From assembly GCA_945882615.1 (NCBI GenBank), contig CAMCWK010000022.1:1-48017 (forward strand): a stretch of DNA of 48,017 nt. The letters are read 5' to 3'. This document shows positions 17,226 to 26,605 of this stretch, piece after piece. Numbering within the stretch: the first letter of the stretch is position 1; each line of letters begins with the position of its first letter. The position numbers and the translations under genes were made by a program. Below the pieces are notes generated by a model. The model worked only from the letters and a program-made list of their open reading frames with translations, ran no database searches and was not told the origin of the DNA. Source of the stretch: Rhizobium sp. Q54. GTDB taxonomy: Bacteria; Pseudomonadota; Alphaproteobacteria; Micropepsales; Micropepsaceae.

Positions 17226-17785
17226 GAGGCCGCTTGCCCCTCCCTGGAATGAAAATGCCGGATTTCCGATTCAAAGATCAGCCGCGACAAATCCGTCATC
17301 CGCGAAGGGTAAAGCCGCCCCTCCAGATGGTCACATTCATGCTGGACGACGCGGGCGTGAAAGCCGCGCGCCACCCGCTCGATCGTCTCGCCGTCCAGCC
17401 CCAGCCCGCGATAGCGGATATGGGCGGGGCGCTCGACCCAGCCGCGCAGGCCCGGCACCGACAGGCAGCCTTCCCAGCCACCTTCGATTTCGGGGCCCAG
17501 GACCTCGATTTGGGGGTTGATAAGCACGGTTTGGGGGGCGGTGTGGTCGAAACGCTCCTCTTCGGATTGGCCCGGATCGGACCGCTCCTCGGGGGCCTGG
17601 AACACGACCACCCGTAAGGGAACATGGACCTGGGGCGCGGCCAGCCCTGCGCCATTGGCATCCATCATGGTTTCCACCATGTCCTTGATCAGACGGCGTA
17701 TTTCCGGAGCGCTGGGGTCCTCCACGATCCTGGCCGGGGTGGCCAGGACGGGGTGCCCCATGCGGGCGATTTTGAGGATTGCCAT
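17222..17785 (-). CDS. def: Peptide deformylase
   Basis: Def removes the formyl group from nascent N-termini. It has 187 residues and all three family motifs: [18 protein letters not shown] (Cys metal ligand) and QHECDHLEG (two His ligands and catalytic Glu). It contains an acidic insertion (about residues 66-85, [14 protein letters not shown]) that fits the variable loop of some alphaproteobacterial deformylases; a second def copy may exist elsewhere. The gene is divergent from rpsU and followed by COQ9 with an ATGA overlap. Confidence 0.94.
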   Translation of the reverse strand: MAILKIARMGHPVLATPARIVEDPSAPEIRRLIKDMVETMMDANGAGLAAPQVHVPLRVVVFQAPEERSDPGQSEEERFDHTAPQTVLINPQIEVLGPEIEGGWEGCLSVPGLRGWVERPAHIRYRGLGLDGETIERVARGFHARVVQHECDHLEGRLYPSRMTDLSRLIFESEIRHFHSREGQAAS

Positions 17786-17908
17786 GGGCCAAATATGGGG
17801 GGAAACGGCCTTAGATCAAAGCCAAAGTGCCCGAAACCCGCAGGTTTACAGCCCATACCCCTTCTGGTATCACCCGCGCCTCAAATTTCCACGACCCGGA
17901 GCCAGACT

Positions 17909-18121
17909 TTGCAGATCATCGTCCGCGACAACAATATCGACCAGGCGCTCAAGGCGCTGAAAAAGAAGATGCAGCGCGAAGGCATCTTCCGGGAGATGAA
18001 GCTGCGCGGCGCCTAAGAGAAGCCCAGCGAAAAGCGCGCCCGCGAGCGTGCCGAAGCGGTGCGCCGCTATCGCAAGCTGCAGCGCAAGCGCATGCAGCGC
18101 GAAGGCCTGCTGCCGCGCTAA
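17909..18121 (+). pseudogene. rpsU: rpsU (bS21) with an in-frame TAA at codon 36
   Basis: From a TTG at 17909, behind CGGAG, the frame reads as bS21: [19 protein letters not shown], then [18 protein letters not shown] follows at 18014-18016. The same frame continues at once with [20 protein letters not shown] and ends QREGLLPR at a second TAA (18119-18121). Removing the stop gives 70 residues, the usual bS21 length, and the stop falls where homologues have Tyr (AYEKPS), so one base change (TAC or TAT to TAA) explains it. It may be a recent nonsense mutation, a truncated product, or a sequence error. A good terminator follows. Confidence 0.88.
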
Positions 18122-18146
18122 AGCGCGCCTGAAAGAATTGGAAAAG

Positions 18147-18178
18147 CCGCCCCGCCCCTGAAGCGGGGCGGTTTTTTT
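18147..18178 (+). terminator. Terminator downstream of rpsU
   Basis: A 9-bp perfect stem CCGCCCCGC / GCGGGGCGG (18147-18155 with 18163-18171) is followed by seven Ts. It lies 26 bases after the second rpsU stop. It may also serve the convergent small membrane protein gene. Confidence 0.9.
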
Positions 18179-18228
18179 ATGATCGCGCGGACGAGGCCCG
18201 CCGCAAAGCGGCGGGTTCGCCGTCGCTC

Positions 18229-18483
18229 CTACGAAGCGGCTTTTTTGTTGCCGTTTTCGCTATGGGGCAGCGCCGGGTTTGCCGGCTCTGCGGAAGCGGC
18301 CTTGGCGTTCTTTCTGTTCTTGGCGACGTAATAGGTGGCCGCCGCGCCCACAACCGCCGCGCCCAGCAGCAGCAATACGCCACTCGGTCCGATCACCATG
18401 GTTTTTTGCACCAGGTCATTGGTGGCCAGCGCCACTTCATCGACCGCCTGTTCGACCTGCTTCTTTTTCTTGCGCCAAAACAT
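18229..18483 (-). CDS. Small single-pass membrane protein of unknown function
   Basis: I do not recognise the family. The 84-residue protein starts MFWRKKKKQVEQAVDEVALA, with a basic N-terminus and an amphipathic segment. A hydrophobic, Gly/Ala-rich helix follows (about residues 33-52, SGVLLLLGAAVVGAAATYYV), then a Lys/Asn/Ala-rich polar tail. The start codon shares one base with the stop of the upstream DmeF-type gene (TGATG), implying translational coupling and a possible link to metal efflux. The open frame extends upstream into dmeF, but ATG 18483 is the first start giving a sensible protein. Confidence 0.65.
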   Translation of the reverse strand: MFWRKKKKQVEQAVDEVALATNDLVQKTMVIGPSGVLLLLGAAVVGAAATYYVAKNRKNAKAASAEPANPALPHSENGNKKAAS

Positions 18484-19490
18484 CAGGTGCAATCCGCGCA
18501 GACAGCCACTTCGACCGTGACATGGGAAAGGTCGGGATGGCGGCGGCGCAGCACCGCCTTGATGTCTTCCGCATTGGTGACGCCCGGCGAGATCAGCGAA
18601 ACGATCAACCCGTGATGTCCGGGCCCCAGGCGCCACAGATGCAGGTCCGCGACCCGCGCCCCCAGCTCGCCTTCCAGCGTCTTGCGGATTTCCCGCGATT
18701 CTTCCGGATCGGATTCGGCATCCAGCAGCACCATGGCGCTGTCGCGGATCAGGCCATAGGACCAGACGGCGATCACCGCCGCGCCCACCAGCCCGCTGAT
18801 GGGGTCCAGGATGGCTAGGCCAAAATAATAGCCGGCGGCCAGCGCCACGATGGCCAGCACCGAGGTGACCGCATCGGCCAGCACATGCATGTAGGCGGCG
18901 CGCATATTGTTGTCATGGCCATGCCCACTTCCATGGTCATGGCCGTGATGGGAATCCTTCAGGATCACGGCGGTCACCAGGTTGATCCCCAATCCGATGA
19001 TAGCGATCAGCAAGGCGTCGCCGTAACGCACATCGCCCGGCGTGATCAGGCGCATGACGGATTCCGCCGCCACCGCCAGCGCGGTCAATCCCAGAACGAT
19101 GGCGCTGGTGAAGGCGGCCAGATCGCCGAACTTGCCCGAGCCGAAGGTAAAACGGGTGTTCGCCGCGTGGCGGCGCGCCAGCCAATAGGCGCCCGCCGCA
19201 AGCCCCAGCGCCCCGACATGGGTCGCCATATGCACCCCGTCCGCCAGCAGAGCCATCGAGCCATAGGCAATGCCGCAGGCGATCTCCACAACCATGAACA
19301 GGGCGGTGAGAATAGCGGCCAGACGGGCGCGGGTTTCGGCGCGGCTGTGGCCGGCGCCCAGGAACATGTGATCGCGCGTCCAGATGCCGTGGCCGTGTGG
19401 GTCGCTGTGCGGATCGGGTTCGCCATGGTCATGCCCGTGATCATGGGCGTGCCCATGCTTGTGGTCATGCAAGGCGTGATCGTGGGACAT
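18483..19490 (-). CDS. dmeF: Cation diffusion facilitator, DmeF-type Co/Ni efflux transporter
   Basis: This 335-residue inner-membrane CDF exporter has a His-rich N-terminus (alternating HDH and HGH runs over about 30 residues) and a second His loop (HHGHDHGSGHGHD) between helices four and five. Membrane metal-site segments are ALLADGVHMATH and HVLADAVTSVLA. The HMFLGAGHSRAE segment after the His-rich tail and the TFGSGKFGDLA motif are typical of DmeF, which exports Co2+ and Ni2+ in rhizobia. No dmeR regulator gene is adjacent. The stop overlaps the next small membrane-protein gene. Metal specificity is inferred. Confidence 0.88.
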   Translation of the reverse strand: MSHDHALHDHKHGHAHDHGHDHGEPDPHSDPHGHGIWTRDHMFLGAGHSRAETRARLAAILTALFMVVEIACGIAYGSMALLADGVHMATHVGALGLAAGAYWLARRHAANTRFTFGSGKFGDLAAFTSAIVLGLTALAVAAESVMRLITPGDVRYGDALLIAIIGLGINLVTAVILKDSHHGHDHGSGHGHDNNMRAAYMHVLADAVTSVLAIVALAAGYYFGLAILDPISGLVGAAVIAVWSYGLIRDSAMVLLDAESDPEESREIRKTLEGELGARVADLHLWRLGPGHHGLIVSLISPGVTNAEDIKAVLRRRHPDLSHVTVEVAVCADCT

Positions 19491-19537
19491 GGCGGCAGTT
19501 TAGCGCGTATAGCGCAGGCGCGCCATGTCCTTGCGGG

Positions 19538-20317
19538 TCAGGTCGGCGGCGGCGAGTTCATGTAACTTTGCACCAGCGAGCCGGCGATCAGCCGCCAGCC
19601 GTCCACCAGCACAAAGAAGATCAGCTTGAAGGGCAGCGAAATGATCACGGGTGGCAGCATCATCATGCCCATGCTCATCAGGATCGAGGCCACCGCCATA
19701 TCGATGATCAGGAATGGCACGAAAATCAGGAACCCGATCTCAAAGGCGCGCTTGAGCTCGCTCAGCATGAAGGCGGGCGCCAGGGTGGTCACGGCGACCT
19801 GGGCGGGATCGTTGGTCGGCTTGGCCTTGGCCATGTCGGAAAACAGCTTCAGGTCGGCGGCGCGCACATGCGCCAGCATGAATTTCTTCATCGGCACCAG
19901 CGCGGCGGTGAAGCCCTGCTCGGTGGTTACCTGGTTGGCCATCATCGGCTTGATGCCCTGATTGTAGGCGTCGGTCAGGGTCGGGGTCATCACGAACAGC
20001 GACAGGAACAGGGCCAGCGAGATGATGACGCTGTTGGGCGGGCTCTGCTGCAGGCCGAGCGCCGTGCGCAGCAGCGACAGCACCACCACGATGCGCACAA
20101 AGCTGGTCATCATGATGAGGATGCTGGGCGCGATGGACAGGACCGTGACCAGCGCCACGATCTGCAGCATGCGGTCGGTGAACATGCCAGTGCCGTTCAA
20201 ATCGATGGTCAGCCCGCCGGGAGCGGCAGGGGCGCCGGCGGCCTGCGCGAATGCCGTACCGGGCAACAACACGGCCAGCAGCAGCAAGTAGGGCAGAGCG
20301 CGCTTTATGAAGGTCAC
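19538..20317 (-). CDS. fliP: Flagellar biosynthesis protein FliP
   Basis: FliP is a core subunit of the FliPQR export gate of the flagellar type III secretion system in the inner membrane. It has 259 residues with a cleavable-type N-terminal signal (to about residue 25, TAFAQ). Family segments are TSFVRIVVVLSLLRTALG, QSPPNSVIISLALFL, GFLIFVPFLIIDMAVASILM and MGMMMLPPV. The start overlaps the fliO stop as ATGA. The pair is divergent from flgB across a region with two perfect CtrA boxes. Confidence 0.97.
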   Translation of the reverse strand: MTFIKRALPYLLLLAVLLPGTAFAQAAGAPAAPGGLTIDLNGTGMFTDRMLQIVALVTVLSIAPSILIMMTSFVRIVVVLSLLRTALGLQQSPPNSVIISLALFLSLFVMTPTLTDAYNQGIKPMMANQVTTEQGFTAALVPMKKFMLAHVRAADLKLFSDMAKAKPTNDPAQVAVTTLAPAFMLSELKRAFEIGFLIFVPFLIIDMAVASILMSMGMMMLPPVIISLPFKLIFFVLVDGWRLIAGSLVQSYMNSPPPT

Positions 20318-20595
20318 GGCGCGGCGACTTCCATTTTGGCGGGGATGCCGCTTTCGATCACGCTGGCGCCATCGGGCGTGGACAGGACCAGGTGCTCGAC
20401 ATTGTCGCGGCGCACGATGAAGAGCCGCTGGCGCGGCCCCACCATCAAGGTCTCGACGATCGCAAGGCGCTTGTCAGCCGCCGACCGGGTGACGCCGGGT
20501 ACGCCGAAACGGCGGGCAAGAAGGCCGGCGCCGCCGACCATGGCCAGCACCAGCAGCAGGGCGCCGAAGTAACGAAGGAGATCGATGAATTCCAT
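20314..20595 (-). CDS. fliO: Flagellar biosynthesis protein FliO
   Basis: FliO is the small membrane scaffold that helps assemble the FliP ring. It has 93 residues: one N-terminal membrane helix (LLRYFGALLLVLAMVGGAGL), then a short cytoplasmic domain with RLAIVETLMVGPRQRLFIVR, the conserved FliO core. The gene directly precedes fliP with a 4-base overlap. The ATG is 25 bp downstream of a perfect CtrA box (20620-20634), so CtrA control of fliOP is likely. Confidence 0.9.
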   Translation of the reverse strand: MEFIDLLRYFGALLLVLAMVGGAGLLARRFGVPGVTRSAADKRLAIVETLMVGPRQRLFIVRRDNVEHLVLSTPDGASVIESGIPAKMEVAAP

Positions 20596-20619
20596 GATCG
20601 TGATTAATACCCGTCAACC

Positions 20620-20634
20620 TTAATCACGGGTTAA
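20620..20634. promoter_or_regulatory. CtrA box 1 between fliO and flgB
   Basis: TTAATCACGGGTTAA is a perfect TTAA-N7-TTAA CtrA consensus. It lies 25 bases from the fliO start and about 106 from flgB. A further half site (TTAATACCCGTCAAC) adjoins it on the fliO side. Confidence 0.8.
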
Positions 20635-20671
20635 ACGCGGGAAAAAACTGCCGGGCAAAAAATGCTCGCCG

Positions 20672-20686
20672 TTAAGTCGCGCTTAA
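20672..20686. promoter_or_regulatory. CtrA box 2 between fliO and flgB
   Basis: TTAAGTCGCGCTTAA is a second perfect TTAA-N7-TTAA match, 52 bp from box 1 and 54 bases before the flgB ATG. With ctrA and cckA in the same window, direct CtrA control of both divergent flagellar units is likely. Confidence 0.8.
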
Positions 20687-20739
20687 GCATGACGAGGTCA
20701 CTCTGGGCGCGAGAACAAGGCTAACAAAAGGTTACTGCG

Positions 20740-21147
20740 ATGAACCTGCCCGATGCACCCCTGCTGTCCATGCTGCGCGAGCGCATGACATGGCTGCACC
20801 AGCGCCAGGACGTTTTGTCCCAGAACGTCGCCAATGCCGATACGCCCGGCTATGTCGCGCGCGATCTCAAGCCGATGAACTTCGCCGAGGTTCTGAAAGG
20901 CTCCGGCACCGGCTCCAGCATGATGACCACCAACTCACGTCATATCAGCCTGACGCGCGGCATGGGTGGCAGCAAGTTCGAAGATCACGAAACCCCCGAC
21001 ATCGAATCCAGCCCCAACGGCAATGCCGTGTCGCTGGAAACCCAGATGATCAAGGTTTCCGACACCCAGGCCCAGTTCGCGGCCGCCGCCAATCTTTATG
21101 CCAAGGCCATGTCGCTGATGAAGACAGCGATCGGCCGCGGCGCCTAA
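20740..21147 (+). CDS. flgB: Flagellar basal-body rod protein FlgB
   Basis: FlgB is the proximal rod subunit exported through the flagellar type III system. It has 135 residues. The family motif RQDVLSQNVANADTPGYVARD lies near residues 25-45, and the C-terminal amphipathic coiled coil includes QAQFAAAANLYAKAMSLMKTA. It heads the plus-strand unit flgB-flgC-fliE-fliQ-fliR-flhB, with a CtrA box 54 bases upstream. The ATG follows an AACAAAAGG stretch. Confidence 0.96.
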   Translation: MNLPDAPLLSMLRERMTWLHQRQDVLSQNVANADTPGYVARDLKPMNFAEVLKGSGTGSSMMTTNSRHISLTRGMGGSKFEDHETPDIESSPNGNAVSLETQMIKVSDTQAQFAAAANLYAKAMSLMKTAIGRGA

Positions 21148-21165
21148 ATAGCAAGGAGAGTCAGA

Positions 21166-21576
21166 ATGGATTTCTCGAAATCAATGGCGGTCGCCGCCTC
21201 CGGCATGCGCGCCCAGACCGAGCGCATGAAGATCATTGCGGAGAATATCGCCAACGCCAACTCCACCGCGACCAACAAGGATGGCGATCCCTATCGCCGC
21301 AAGATCGCCACCATCAATTCCACCTTCGACCGCGAGCTGGGCGCCACCCTGGTCAGTGCCGGAAAGCCGGTTGCCGACCAGAAGGAATTTCGCAGCCAGT
21401 ATGATCCGGGCAATCCCAATGCCGACAAGCAGGGCTATGTGAAGCTGCCCAATGTCGACAGTCTGGTGGAAATCATGGACATGCGCTCGGCACAGCGTTC
21501 CTACGAAGCCGATCTCACCGTGATGGACTCGACCAAGCAGATGCTGGCCAAGACCATTGATCTCTTAAGACGATAA
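21166..21576 (+). CDS. flgC: Flagellar basal-body rod protein FlgC
   Basis: FlgC is the second proximal rod protein. It has 136 residues. The N-terminal rod motif MRAQTERMKIIAENIANANS and the C-terminal RSAQRSYEADLTVMDSTKQM are characteristic. AAGGAG precedes the ATG. It lies 18 bases after flgB. A hairpin repeat sits between flgC and fliE. Confidence 0.97.
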   Translation: MDFSKSMAVAASGMRAQTERMKIIAENIANANSTATNKDGDPYRRKIATINSTFDRELGATLVSAGKPVADQKEFRSQYDPGNPNADKQGYVKLPNVDSLVEIMDMRSAQRSYEADLTVMDSTKQMLAKTIDLLRR

Positions 21577-21611
21577 CCCCCTCCGCCCTACGCACCTGAC
21601 GGTGCTACGGG

Positions 21612-21649
21612 CACCTCCCCCTTAAAAGCGCTTCGCGCAAAGGGGGGTG
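21612..21649. repeat. Hairpin repeat between flgC and fliE
   Basis: CACCTCCCCC and GGGGGGTG flank a GCGC-TTC-GCGC-type inner hairpin. The same layout (CCTCCCC...GCGC...GCGC...GGGGAGG) occurs at 29838-29879, so this is another dispersed REP-like family. It interrupts the flagellar operon and may modulate fliE-flhB read-through. Confidence 0.65.
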
Positions 21650-21699
21650 AGCATGGCAATCAAGCCATGCGAACGACCTGAGATGAAAGGAAAGCCAGA

Positions 21700-22020
21700 A
21701 TGGCCATTCCCGCCGCCGCCGCCGCCGCCTACCAGGCCGTTGCCCAGATGGGCACCGCCAGCGCCGCCGGCGCGTCTTCCATCACGCCCGCCAATGTGCC
21801 GGGCGGAAATTTTTCCGACTTTCTGTCGGATGCGGTCAAGGATTCGATCAACACCATCCGTCAGGGTGAACAGATGGCGAGCGCCCAGGTGCAGGGCAAG
21901 GCCAATCTGGTGGATGTGGTCAATTCGGTGAACGCCGCCGAAATCACTTTGGACACCGTGGTGGCGGTGCGCGACAAGGTCGTGCAGGCCTACCAGTCCA
22001 TCCTGAACATGCCCATTTAA
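21700..22020 (+). CDS. fliE: Flagellar hook-basal body complex protein FliE
   Basis: FliE joins the MS ring to the rod and gates rod export. It has 106 residues. After an Ala-rich N-terminus comes FSDFLSDAVKDSINTIRQGE and the conserved C-terminal VDVVNSVNAAEITLDTVVAV with RDKVVQAYQSILNMPI. GAAAGGAAAG precedes the ATG. It is followed by fliQ after 14 bases. Confidence 0.94.
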   Translation: MAIPAAAAAAYQAVAQMGTASAAGASSITPANVPGGNFSDFLSDAVKDSINTIRQGEQMASAQVQGKANLVDVVNSVNAAEITLDTVVAVRDKVVQAYQSILNMPI

Positions 22021-22034
22021 CAGAAAAAAGAGCC

Positions 22035-22298
22035 ATGGATCCCGCCAGCAGCATCGACTTCGCCCGCACCGCAATTCTGGTGCTTTTGGAAATCATCGCC
22101 CCGTCCATGATCACCGCGCTGGTGGTGGGCCTTGGCATCGGCCTGCTGCAGGCCTTGACCCAGATTCAGGAACAGACGTTGGTCTTCGTGCCCAAGATCG
22201 TGGCGATCTTTATCGTGCTGCTGATCACCCTGCCATTCGCGGGCGCCGCGATGAGCGGGCTGATGACCGACATCGCCGGGCGCATCGCGGCCTATTGA
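22035..22298 (+). CDS. fliQ: Flagellar biosynthesis protein FliQ
   Basis: FliQ is a small export-gate subunit with two membrane helices. It has 87 residues. The segments LEIIAPSMITALVVGLGIGL and ALTQIQEQTLVFVPKIVAIF are typical, followed by a second hydrophobic helix. AAAAAAGAG precedes the ATG. It is part of the flgB-flhB unit with fliR 43 bases downstream. Confidence 0.96.
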   Translation: MDPASSIDFARTAILVLLEIIAPSMITALVVGLGIGLLQALTQIQEQTLVFVPKIVAIFIVLLITLPFAGAAMSGLMTDIAGRIAAY

Positions 22299-22341
22299 TG
22301 AAAAGCGGGCCCAACAGAATCACCAGGCCCGGCGGCGCGTC

Positions 22342-23106
22342 ATGAGCATCCATATCCCCGAACTGTCCGGCATTATCCTCACCTATCTGCTGGTGTTCAG
22401 CCGGGTGGGCGCGATGGTGATGCTGATGCCGGCGATCGGCGACATGGGCGTGCCCGCCCGCGTGCGCCTGCTGCTGGCGCTGGCCATCGCTTTCGCGCTG
22501 ACGCCGCAGGTTCAGAGCTACTATCCCGCCGTCGCGCCCCAGACCACGGTGGCGCTGGTGATCCTGATCGCCGCCGAAGTCACCGCCGGCGTGCTGGTGG
22601 GCGCCATGGCGCGCATCATCATGAGCGCGTTGCAGGTGGCCGGTTATCTGATCGCCACCCAGACGGGCCTCGCCTATGCCCAGACGCTCGACCCCACCCA
22701 GAATACGCAAGGCGCGGTGCTGGGAAATTTCATGACCATTCTGGGGACGGTGCTGATCTTCGCCACCGACCTGCATCATCTGGCGATCGGCGCCATCGCC
22801 GGAAGTTACAAGCTGCTCCCCCCAGGCGGGGCTTTGCCCACTGCCGACATGGCGCAGCTCGTGACCACGATGGTGTCTTCCTCTTTTGCCCTGGGCTTTC
22901 AGCTGGCCGCGCCGTTCCTGGTGTTCGGCTTTGCCATGTATGCGGGGCTCGGCGTGCTGGCGCGGCTAATGCCGCAACTGCAGATTTTCTTCGTCGCGGT
23001 GCCGATCAACATCGTGTGCGGCTTTCTCCTGATGCTGGCGCTGCTCGGCTCGCTGATGTCGGTGTTCCTGAATTATTACGGCACCCAGATGGCGCAGTTC
23101 CTCTAG
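22342..23106 (+). CDS. fliR: Flagellar biosynthesis protein FliR
   Basis: FliR is the third subunit of the FliPQR export gate in the inner membrane. It has 254 residues and about six hydrophobic segments, beginning with LTYLLVFSRVGAMVMLMPAI. The conserved centre includes TQTGLAYAQTLDPTQNTQGA, and the C-terminal helices resemble those before FlhB. The stop is three bases before the flhB start. Confidence 0.95.
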   Translation: MSIHIPELSGIILTYLLVFSRVGAMVMLMPAIGDMGVPARVRLLLALAIAFALTPQVQSYYPAVAPQTTVALVILIAAEVTAGVLVGAMARIIMSALQVAGYLIATQTGLAYAQTLDPTQNTQGAVLGNFMTILGTVLIFATDLHHLAIGAIAGSYKLLPPGGALPTADMAQLVTTMVSSSFALGFQLAAPFLVFGFAMYAGLGVLARLMPQLQIFFVAVPINIVCGFLLMLALLGSLMSVFLNYYGTQMAQFL

Positions 23107-23109
23107 GCC

Positions 23110-24192
23110 ATGGCGGAAGACCAGGACAAGGAACAACAGACCGAAGAGCCGACACAAAAACGGCTCGAACAGGCGCGCGAGCAGGGCGATACTGTCAAAT
23201 CCACCGAGGTCGCCACCTTCATCCTTCTGGGCGGCGGCGCGCTGGCCATCGCCATGTTCGGCCAGTACACCACCATCGGCCTGGCCAAGGCGCTGAAGAT
23301 GTTCCTGGAACAGCCCGAAGCCATGAGCGTGGACGGCGCGGGCCTCGCCTCCCTCACGCGCGGCCTGTTTGTGCAGCTTGGTATCGCACTGGCCCCGATG
23401 CTGGGGATGCTGATGCTGGCGGCGCTGGCGGGTCATCTGGTGCAGGGCCGCCCCACTTTCAACCCCAGCAAGATCGTGCCGGACATTTCCAAAATCTCGC
23501 CCATGGCGGGCTTCAAGCGTCTCTTCGGCCTGGAAGGCTGGGTCAATCTGCTCAAGGGCCTGGCCAAGATGGTGGTTGTGGGCTTGGCGATGTGGACCCA
23601 GCTATGGCCCGAGCGAAACCATATGGAGTTCATGCTCAACCAGACCGCGGCGCAGATGGTGGGGGAAATGTCCCATCTTCTGTTCAAGGTGCTGCTGGCG
23701 GCCTTGTCGGCTTTGGCGGTGATCGCGGGGCTGGACTACTTCTTCCAACGCATCCAGTTCATGAAGCGTAACCGGATGTCCAAGCAGGAGATCAAGGAAG
23801 AGTATAAGCAGAATGAAGGCGATCCCCACATCAAGTCCACGATTCGCCAGCTGCGCCAGGAACGTTCGCGCAAGCGCATGATGACGGCGGTCCCCACCGC
23901 GACGGTGGTGATCATGAACCCGACCCATTATGCGGTCGCGCTGAAATACGAATCCGGCAAGATGGCCGCGCCGGTCTGTGTCGCCAAGGGCGTGGACGCG
24001 CTGGCCTTGCGCATCCGCGCGGTGGCCGAGGAAAATGATGTCGCCGTGATCGAAAATCCGCCTTTGGCGCGCGCGCTCCATGCGGTGGTGGAGATCGACG
24101 AACCCGTCCCGCCCGAACACTTCAAGGCCGTGGCGCAGGTGATCGGCTACGTCCTTCGCCTCAAGGGCAAGCTTCCAGCTAGGGCGAGCTAA
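23110..24192 (+). CDS. flhB: Flagellar biosynthesis protein FlhB
   Basis: FlhB controls substrate switching in flagellar export. It has 360 residues. The N-terminus is DKEQQTEEPTQKRLEQAREQ, four membrane helices follow, and the cytoplasmic tail carries the autocleavage site NPTH (in VVIMNPTHYAVALKYE) followed by APVCVAKGVDALALRIR. It is intact, as is the rest of the unit. It is followed by cckA, the order also known in Caulobacter. Confidence 0.97.
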   Translation: MAEDQDKEQQTEEPTQKRLEQAREQGDTVKSTEVATFILLGGGALAIAMFGQYTTIGLAKALKMFLEQPEAMSVDGAGLASLTRGLFVQLGIALAPMLGMLMLAALAGHLVQGRPTFNPSKIVPDISKISPMAGFKRLFGLEGWVNLLKGLAKMVVVGLAMWTQLWPERNHMEFMLNQTAAQMVGEMSHLLFKVLLAALSALAVIAGLDYFFQRIQFMKRNRMSKQEIKEEYKQNEGDPHIKSTIRQLRQERSRKRMMTAVPTATVVIMNPTHYAVALKYESGKMAAPVCVAKGVDALALRIRAVAEENDVAVIENPPLARALHAVVEIDEPVPPEHFKAVAQVIGYVLRLKGKLPARAS

Positions 24193-24353
24193 GCGTCCCA
24201 AACTCCTCGCGTCTTAACGGGGGTGATTCTCGGGCGTTAACTTTCTGTCCTCAAAAAGCTGAACGGCGTTCGGTGGCCCTCAAAAACTGTTAACGAAATC
24301 AATCCCTTGGGTGGCAGAAAGGATTGGTTAACCAAATCTTGTATTCTGCAATT

Positions 24354-26522
<2,169 letters not shown>

Positions 26523-26527
26523 CGCAC

Positions 26528-26576
26528 CCTTCGACGGGCTCAGGGTGAGGTAATCCTCATGCTGAGCTTGTCGAAG
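26528..26576. repeat. REP-type inverted pair downstream of cckA
   Basis: CCTTCGACGGGCTCAGGGTG at 26528 and its inverted partner CATGCTGAGCTTGTCGAAG ending at 26576 form an imperfect palindrome. This is the widespread CTTCGACAAGCTCAGCATGAGG-type repeat. It lies between convergent cckA and an epimerase gene and may terminate both. Confidence 0.8.
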
Positions 26577-26605
26577 CATCTTAAAGGTAACGCTCTGGCT
26601 GAGCG

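Noticed and set aside
17624..17908. Possible fusion of an upstream domain to bS21
   Set aside because: The upstream frame is antisense to def. The TTG at 17909 has its own GGAG and the bS21 N-terminus.
20596..20739. Sigma-54 promoter for flgB
   Set aside because: No TGGC-N8-TTGC-type element is present; CtrA boxes explain the region better.
21658..21931. Alternative-frame proline-rich ORF over fliE
   Set aside because: It is a frame shadow of the Ala-rich fliE start; FliE motifs are in the other frame.
24193..24353. CtrA boxes upstream of cckA
   Set aside because: Only isolated TTAAC half sites occur; none is followed by a second TTAA-like half at N7.
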